From Clavaria fumosa (Eukaryota; Basidiomycota; Agaricomycetes; Agaricales; Clavariaceae): 64,000 bases of DNA. How positions within the stretch are numbered: the first letter of the stretch is position 1; each line of letters begins with the position of its first letter. Positions 57,321 through 64,000 of this stretch are shown one piece after another. The stretch is from contig OX637802.1 of NCBI GenBank assembly GCA_951802425.1, positions 1,178,001 to 1,242,000 on the forward strand. Reading direction: 5' to 3'. The notes below the pieces were generated by a model. The model ran no database searches, was not told where the DNA came from, and saw only the letters and a list, made by a program, of their open reading frames with translations. Both the position numbers and the translations under genes were made by a program.

Positions 57321-60300
57321 TCAAGGCTGGGCGTCTTGACCAGCCAATCGCGCCTTGTCCGGGTGCTTGAGGAAGAAGTCGCGGAGAAGAATTGCGGTGT
57401 TGGTAAGGTTCTGGTGGGGTTCCCAGGTATTTTCTTCAATGGGGTAGTCTAGCCACTTTACCAGGTACTTCACTCCTCATCCTACTCTCTTCACATCCAG
57501 GATCTCTTCGACCTCATACTCCAAATGGTCGTCGTCGATGGTCGGGGGGGGCGGAGGTGGTCGGGCTTGAGAAGCGAAAGAAGGAGGGATGAACAGGGTG
57601 AGGAGCAACTCATTAAATACGTCATGGATTCGCCAGGCCGGGGGCAGTTTGAGGCGATATCCAGCTGGCCCCACCTTTTCTATGATAGTGAAAGGTCCAG
57701 CGCATTTGTTGTCGAGTTTCTTGTTTGGGCGGTCCATTTTCAAGTTTCGCGTGTCGAGCCAAACTAAGTCTCCCTTCCCATACTCGCGGCTGGGTCGTTT
57801 TCCGCTGTCGTAGCTTTTCTTCATTGCTAGCGCGGCTTTCTCCATGGCCTCTTTGGCAGCATGTCGCGACTCTTCCAACTTCGCAATCCACTCATCAGCA
57901 GCTGGGTTCACTTCTGTCCGCGGGTGTATACCTCCATTCCAGGGGTGTCGGCTGTAGTCCAAGAAGAAGGGCGTGTAGCCTGTCGCGGAGTGTTCCCGGT
58001 TATTCAACGCAAATTCCGCTGTGCTCAACCACTCCGCCCAATCGTCCTGGAGATGGTCGACGTATCCCTGCAGGTAGGTCTCAATCTCCTGATTTACCCG
58101 TTCTGTTTGTCCGTCAGTTTGGGGATGGAAGGCAGTGCTCGGGTTAGCCTTTATCCCAATCATCCAGTAGAATTCCTTCATGAATTGAGAGACAAACTGT
58201 GGGCCACGATCACTGATGACCTTCTGGGGGATTCTGTGGTTCCGGAATACTCGGTTGCGGAGGATCCTCACTGCTCCCAGGCTCGTCAAGTCGAAACCGA
58301 TTGCTTCGATGAGAGTGCGCTTGGTGAACTTGTCGACGATCACAAGGATGGAGTCAAACCCGCGGGATTGCAGTAACGGTCCTACTATGTCCCAGCTGAT
58401 CGCCCACCATGGGCCGTTTGGGACTGGGTGTGGGTGTAGAGGTGCGGCGCGTTTGGTTCGATCAGGCTTGGTTCTCTGGCAACCTTCGCACCCGGACACG
58501 TACTTCTCCACATCCTTCACCATCTCGGGCCACCAGTAGGCCTTGACCATCGCGGCCTTCATTTTCTTTATTCCGGGGTGTCCTGCAATGGGGAGGTCGT
58601 GCTCGTAGTTGAGCACCACCTCGCGAATGGTTGCGGGTATCCACACAGTGTTGTTTCTCCACCAAAGCCCAAGGCGGTCTTGCGTCCAGCTGTCATCAAT
58701 CTCCGTGGGCTTCGTGACGTGTTCCGCGCTCTTCTTCTGGAGGAGCGTCTCCATTTCCGAGGTAAAGCTGGTGCATACGTCCATGTCGGTGGGGAGCACC
58801 TGGACGGGGGCATCTTCCTCGGCAGCATCTCCGTAGTCTGGCCTTCGCGAGAGGGTATCAGCTTTGGTGTTGCTTTTGCCAGTCCGATACTTGATCTCGA
58901 AGTCGAAACTTTGGAGTTCTCCATACCAGCGTATCTGTCATGGCTTCAGTTTTTGGGGCTTCCTGAAGTACTGCAGGTTGGCATGGTCCGTCCAAATTTC
59001 GAAGGTCTCATCCACTCCCACGAGGTACGCTCTCCACTCTCTTAAGGCTCTGATGACTGCGAGGAGCTCTTTATCATAGACATCATAATTCCTCTCGGCA
59101 GCTGTGAGGGCCTCGGAGATGTAGTCAACCGGTCTCCAGGTTCCATCAGGCTGCTGCTGTGAAAGAACACCACCTGTTGCGAGGTTACTCACATCCGTTT
59201 CTACCTTCCATTTGCCCATGTCCTGGGGTAGGGTGAGGACCGGGGCTGAGATGAGCGCTCCTTTCACATCCAGGAAAGCTGCGACCTGTTCGCTCTGCCA
59301 ACACCAGGGGACGTTGCCAGTGAGCTTAAACAGGGGTTTGGCTCGCGTGGACAGGTTGGGGATGAATCTCCGCAAGTGGTTGACCATACCCAGGAAGTGT
59401 TGGAGTTCTTTGACGTTTCAGGGCACGGGCCAGTTTCGGATGGCTTCCACCTTGGCCGGGTCATGCTCAAGGCGGTTGTGTGAGAGCCTGAGCCCAAGGT
59501 AGAACACCTCAGCCTTCTCGAACTCACATTTACTCAGCTGGAGGCACAGCCCATTCTTGCGGAATCTCTGCAGGACTCGGTCCATCAAGTAATGGTGGGT
59601 CACAAGGTCATCCGCGAAGATGATGACGTCATCGATGTATGTGAGGACATGTCCGCTGGCAATCTCTTCTCTCAGAATGTGGTTCATGAATCTCTGAAAG
59701 GTCGTGGGGGCATTCTGGAGTCCGAACCACATTACCGTAGGTTCGAACAAGCCTTGCGATGTTAAGAACGCGCATCTCTCTTGGTGCCCCTCCCACAGCC
59801 TCATAGACGGAAATCCCCCCTTCGCATCGATCTTGGAGAAGATTCTGGCTCCACGCAACTTGTCTACACAGTTGCAGATACGTGGCAGTGGGAACTTATC
59901 TTTGATCAGAAATGAATTAAGGCATGAATAGTCGATGATCGGTCAGAGTTTGTCCTTTTCTCGCTTGAAGAAGAACGGACTGGCATAGGGCGATTTCGAA
60001 GGTCTTATCCTCCCTGATGCGAGCTGTTCGTCGATCCACCTGTTCATCTCAACCGTTTCTTCTCTTGTCAGCGAGTATAGTTTGGAGGATAAGTGGCCCG
60101 GGTCCTTGCGGAACTCGATCTTGATGTCAAAATCGGGTCGCGGCTTGGGTAACTCATCCCACTTCGCTTCGCTGAAGACTGTTGGGTATAGCGACGGCCA
60201 GTCGGGTACATCTCCAGAGTCCGAAAAGCGGATTTCCATAGTTGTTTGTAGCGCATTATCCCATATACTGCCTTTCGGGTAGGCCCAAGGACTCGCGAGG

Positions 60301-60869
60301 CACGGGTCGAAGTGGCAACTTTGGGGGCAGCGTTTGAAGGAGACCTTCCCTAGTGGCCAATCGATCTCGGGGTTGTGTTTGGACAGCCAGTCATGCCCCA
60401 AGATGATCTTGTGCGATTTGGCAGCTCCGAGCAAGAAGTGTATTCGCTCCTGGTGGTCCCCTATTGTTAGCAGGAGGTCGATACCATAGCGGATCGGTCC
60501 GTTCTTGTTTGCCGAGCTGTCCACGTTATACACTTTGATCGGGTTTTGTAGTGGGACAGGTTCCAGTCCAAGTTCCTTACACCAGGCCAAGTCCATAAAA
60601 CAATTGGTACAACCTGAGTCGATCAAGACCTTAACGCCTCCCCATTCAGCCATAGTCAGAGTCTCAAAGTGCGCTGGTAAGGTCAACTCCCTTTTCTGCC
60701 TCTTTGATTTCTCTTCCGCAACTTTTGTTGTTCTGTTGTCCTCAAGTTCATTTGTGCCCCGAGCATGTCTCCGTTGCAAGATTGTGTATTTGGGTATACT
60801 TGCTACGGGTACAGGGGTGGGGGCGGGAACGTTGCTCGTATTATTACAGAGATGTGAGTTCAGACTCAC
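57321..60869 (-). pseudogene. Family-B pol: protease to chromodomain, with four TGA stops
   Basis: Single frame on the minus strand from 60869 (MSLNSHLCNN), overlapping the gag stop by 4 nt, to a TGA at 57321-57323. Protease VLIDSGCTNCF; RT SKIDAKGGF, catalytic YIDDVIIFAD (about 59640); RNase H WKVETDVSN, YDVYDKELLAVI; integrase GHPGIKKMK, CEGCQRTK, WDIVGP, ISDRGPQFVS, DGQTERVNQ; chromodomain YEVEEILDVKR, VKYLVKWLDYP, NTWEP. Internal stops fall in KL*P (about 59940), VP*N (about 59416), KP*Q (about 58935) and VG*G (about 57475). Each is TGA where Arg CGA fits, so this looks like C-to-T decay of a once intact gene. Confidence 0.92.
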
Positions 60870-62750
60870 TGCGTCTCTTCTCCAAAACCCTGCTCCTGGG
60901 TGGGAGCCGGCGGGAGCTGCTGTTGTTGTTGCTGGGCCTGCGAGGCACCAGCCATCTGTCTCTCTCTCTCATATATCGCGAGCCTGTTGCGGAGTAACGC
61001 GAGTTCGTTCTCATATTCTTCCACCTCTACTGGGCCAGGGACCATTGCACGAACCTGCGGCCTCGGGACATAGGGTCGCGAGTCCGGGAGGTGGCAGTTT
61101 CGGGCGATGTGACCCACCTGGCCACAGCGGAAGCATCGACGTTCAGCCGCAGGAGCCCGCGTCTGGTCCACGATCATCCTGTCACTGGAACCAGCGGGAT
61201 GGGGCATAATCTGTGGGGCTGGGGCATGTTGCTGCTGCTGCGGAACGGAAGGAAAGCGAGGCGCGGGTCGCGGGGGGTTCGGATTTGGATAGCGCGGGGG
61301 TGTGGGTGGCGCTCGCGACTGTTGGAACTGAGGTGGGGCCGGGCGGCTGGCGTTCTGCTCGCGGATGATCGCATCAAGCCGTCGTTGCTGAGCATCCAGG
61401 GTCTCGACCAGATGCTTCCACTGGGCATAGGTAACTGGCATGGGGTTGACGTTATACATGTGCGTGGTGAGTCTCTGGTTGAGGTTTGATTCCAGCCAGT
61501 GGATAAGCACATCAGAATCGTCGACCGGGTCCAATTCCGCTTTACACATGAGGGTCTCGAACAATGCGAAGAACTCCGCAGCTTCTAGTGCGCCCTGTTT
61601 CAGCTTGGCGATGTCGTTTAGAGCAGTCGCAGTGATGTTAGGGTCATCGAAGGCCCTTCGCAGGTCCACAACGAAGTCTTCCCAAGTTCCTGCCACTCCA
61701 GCATTCAGGATCTCGTCACCCCGCATGTTCGCCCATTCCGCTGCGAACCCTTCTCCTGTAATCTTACTCAGCGCAAATAGGATCTTGTTCAAGTCACTGG
61801 CATAGAGCCCCTGGTTTCCCAGGAACTGTAGTCGGAGGGACCTGAGGAAGGTCTGGAAGTTCTTCTTATTTCCATCAAAGGATGGAACGGCTAGGTCCAG
61901 CCTCGGCATTGGGGCTGCGGGGACGGCGTCTGCCATTTCGGGTGCGGGCGAGGGCGGCGGCGAGGGTTCTGGCAGCGATGGATTCGCGGGTTGGGGTCGT
62001 GGTTCCGGCTCTGGAGTCGCAGGTGATTGTGGTGGTGGTGGTGGCGACGGTGCTTGCCAGGCTAGGCGCTCGTCTAAACTCACAAAGTCTACGGGGGGTT
62101 CGGTATGAACTGGTGGTGCTGGGGGGGATGGGGTTGATAGAACGGGGGATGAAAGCGAGGGGTCGGTATTCGTGGATGATGAACTGTTCGACTCCGAGGA
62201 GGGTAAGCTCTGTCTGGATCTCCACGGAAACGTACGCGGGTTCGTTCGTCGACTTGTCGTTGTCGCTGTTTACGTAGTCCTCGAGGTCATCGAGGTTAAC
62301 GTCGATGGTGCTGTGTGCGGGCGATCTCGTGCCTGAGGTCGCGGAGTCTGGTAATGCAACTGCTAAGGCTTCTCTCAACCTCTGCTCTCGTCTGCTCTGT
62401 TCCTGTGCGTATAGCCTTCCGAAATAAGGCGCAAGTCTTCTCTCCTCCTCAATAATCCACAACTCGAAGGGGCGCAGCTCTCACGGTCTTAGTACTGCAG
62501 TTTCCATCTCTGAGACGTCGGATTCCGTAGGTGTGTCTGGGTAGAATTCAGTTCGTATGCGAGTGTCAAAGTACCTCACCCAGTATCCGTCTTCTCCAAA
62601 GTCTAGGACCGTGGTGAGCCACTTGTCCGTTATGTCCTCGTTACGCGTCAGGTATGCCAGGGTGATTCTCTCGTCGTTCTGTTGCACACAATGGGCAGGG
62701 AGTAAAGAAGAGGCTAGGCTGACCGGGGGTTGACAGGGTCGAGGTAGCAA
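60866..62750 (-). pseudogene. Family-B gag with one stop and one frameshift
   Basis: N-terminal part from 62750 (MLPRPCQPP) reads through a TGA at about 62481 (P*ELRP, CGA expected) to near 62120. A length change in a run of seven C (ATCCCCCCCAGC on the minus strand) then shifts the frame into the 62083-60866 open stretch. That stretch has Pro-rich sequence, a retrotransposon gag domain (FDGNKKNFQTFLRSLRLQF, GTWEDFVVDLRRAF) and a zinc knuckle CFRCGQVGHIARNC, and ends FGEETQ. Repairing neither break is implied; the copy is defective. Confidence 0.88.
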
Positions 62751-62769
62751 GGGGTGGACGTTGAAATTG

Positions 62770-63349
62770 TGTTAGTCCGAGTCCCTCACAGAAGCGAGAA
62801 GGGGAAAGAAGCTCGATTTCAACGTGAGGGCCTACACTCATTACAAAGACATTATATATACCGGGGGAAGGGGGCTGTGTAGGGGATGAGTCATAAGTAA
62901 GAGAAACGGGGCTATGCGCTCTGAGTCGCGCGGGATAGGGGAGGCAATGTAGGGAAAAGGGGATACCGAATAAGGAAGGTAGCAGTGAGGTACGGATGTG
63001 GGGAAGACGACAGAGGGAATGCTTGGCGCAGTCTTGGCTGCCCGAGGGGAGACCTCAATTAGACCCGTTTAGGTTAGATTGATTGATGGGGGACATCAGA
63101 GGCATTTTTGCTGATCTGCCTCCATCACGAATTGCAAAGCGTGGGAAATCGTAAGGAACGTGGATGGGGGCACATGATGGGTGCTGGGCGTGGGCCTATA
63201 GGCGCCTGGGGAGCCGCGAGTGTAGAGTTGAGGTCACGGGCAGGCGCTTAAGGTTGCGGGTGGTCACGTGATCCCATGCTCGGTCCTCGTAACTAGATCC
63301 TAGCGTGTTGTGGACTCAGTGACGGCAGCTTACATAATGGATCCTGACA
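62770..63349 (-). repeat. 5' LTR of family-B element (580 bp)
   Basis: Same sequence as 56750-57309 plus 20 bp near 63240. The minus strand starts TGTCAGGATCC and ends CGGACTAACA. It is followed by the target duplication on the right (63350-63354). Confidence 0.93.
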
Positions 63350-63354
63350 GTATT

Positions 63355-63926
63355 TGTCCCAATATATTGGAGGCAGTATGTGAAAGAAGCTTTGAAACCT
63401 TGGAACCCAGAAGTGCAAGTAGATGTAGAGATGGGAGACACAGAAAAAGTCATGTTACAACATGTCCAAAATCATTATGTTGGAGTGTCATCTGTACATG
63501 ACTATTTATATAGACCTACTGCATATGAAGGCATTACTTTATATGAGTGGGTCCAAAAAGCCAAAAGAGTCAAGCAACCCTCATCACAACAGCAACCTTT
63601 GACAGAGACTGATGATGAGCTCAATCTGTTTGAAGACCAACACATGCAATACAACAACAACATTGGCATACAACAAATGCCAGAACCATTACAAGATTCA
63701 GAAGAGAGTGATGAGAGCAATGATGAACTAGATGTTATAGACATAGGCACACATGAAGTTGATCATGAACCAATCTACTTGACATCCAATAGTGAAATGA
63801 TGCAAAGCAAAGAACAGGAAGCTGCTTCATGGAAGTGGTACCTCAAGGAACACCCCCTGCAAAAAATCTCATATGGCAGTATTGTTGGAGTAGGTAATCT
63901 CATCCATCGATTAGATATGATGTAAT
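63355..63926 (+). pseudogene. Helitron continuation after the gypsy insertion
   Basis: WRQYVKEALKPWNPEVQVD resumes the Helitron protein left at 56749 (…DHYTSHVF). It continues NHYVGVSSVHDYLYRP, GITLYEWVQKAKR and an acidic Glu/Asp-rich segment to GNLIHRLDMM and a stop near 63925. In related Helitrons the Pif1 helicase follows, but it is not reached here. The last 75 bases of the window (to 64000) share words with 13830-13870 (GTCATCAGACCATTAGTAA-like) and may be another repeat. Confidence 0.8.
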
Positions 63927-64000
63927 ACTCTTTAGTCATCGGACCAGGCCCCTTAGTAAGAATGTCATGTGATTATGTAGAGGCACTAATGCCATTGGTA

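Larger units (their letters stand above)
56750..63349 (-). mobile_element. Family-B Ty3/gypsy chromovirus inserted in the Helitron
   Basis: LTRs at 56750-57309 and 62770-63349, with a perfect 5-bp duplication GTATT (56745-56749 and 63350-63354). Element order on the minus strand is 5' LTR, gag, pol, polypurine tract GAGGAGGGGGCCA (57310-57322), 3' LTR. The two LTRs align except for a 20-bp gap (GCAGGCGCTTAAGG-type sequence near 63240 is missing from the left copy) and scattered transitions. Gag and pol are readable but interrupted, so the copy is defective. Confidence 0.95.

Noticed and set aside
62120..62462. Separate gene upstream of family-B gag
   Set aside because: It continues gag after a stop and joins the downstream frame through a length change in a C run, so it is the broken N-terminal part of gag.

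Overview
The window is a TE-dense stretch of a fungal nuclear genome, most likely an agaricomycete (Basidiomycota). The reasons are chromodomain Ty3/gypsy elements, a fungal-type Helitron (two-tyrosine Rep plus Pif1 helicase), host genes with many 48-72 nt GT-AG introns, and decay dominated by C-to-T changes at CpG, including Arg CGA to stop TGA. No species can be named from the sequence alone.

Layout. 1-13.7 kb is a scrambled nest: an old family-A LTR element, fragments of a family-B-like gypsy pol and a Helitron. The junctions fit together only if two nested inversions (about 1754-12433 and 3266-7377) are undone. 14.77-25.28 kb is a nearly complete family-A Ty3/gypsy chromovirus with 1.48-kb LTRs, 5-bp target duplication CCTTG, gag, pol and an extra spliced gene on the opposite strand between pol and the 3' LTR. 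It sits inside a small TIR element whose uninterrupted copy lies at 30.65 kb. 26.0-29.6 kb is a host island: a secreted M28 aminopeptidase and a mannose-6-phosphate isomerase, divergently transcribed 118 bp apart. 29.8-41.4 kb holds hAT-type MITEs, a tRNA-derived SINE-like repeat, low-complexity DNA, one LTR fragment and weak multi-exon genes of unknown family. 41.9-44.7 kb is a class II histone deacetylase (HDA1 type). 45.65-46.44 kb is a spliced gene of unknown function. 47.05-51.04 kb is a non-coding LTR retrotransposon with target duplication GGCTG. 52.8-63.9 kb is a decayed Helitron split by a family-B gypsy element (56750-63349, target duplication GTATT) whose reading frames are broken by TGA stops.

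How it works together. The three recognisable host genes (peptidase, mannose metabolism, chromatin deacetylase) look intact when spliced. Most of the rest is layered transposon history. The item most worth attention is the antisense gene of gypsy family A. It encodes a Zn(II)2Cys6-spaced cysteine cluster followed by coiled coil, is split by at least five introns, and is recognisable in two separate copies of the element.
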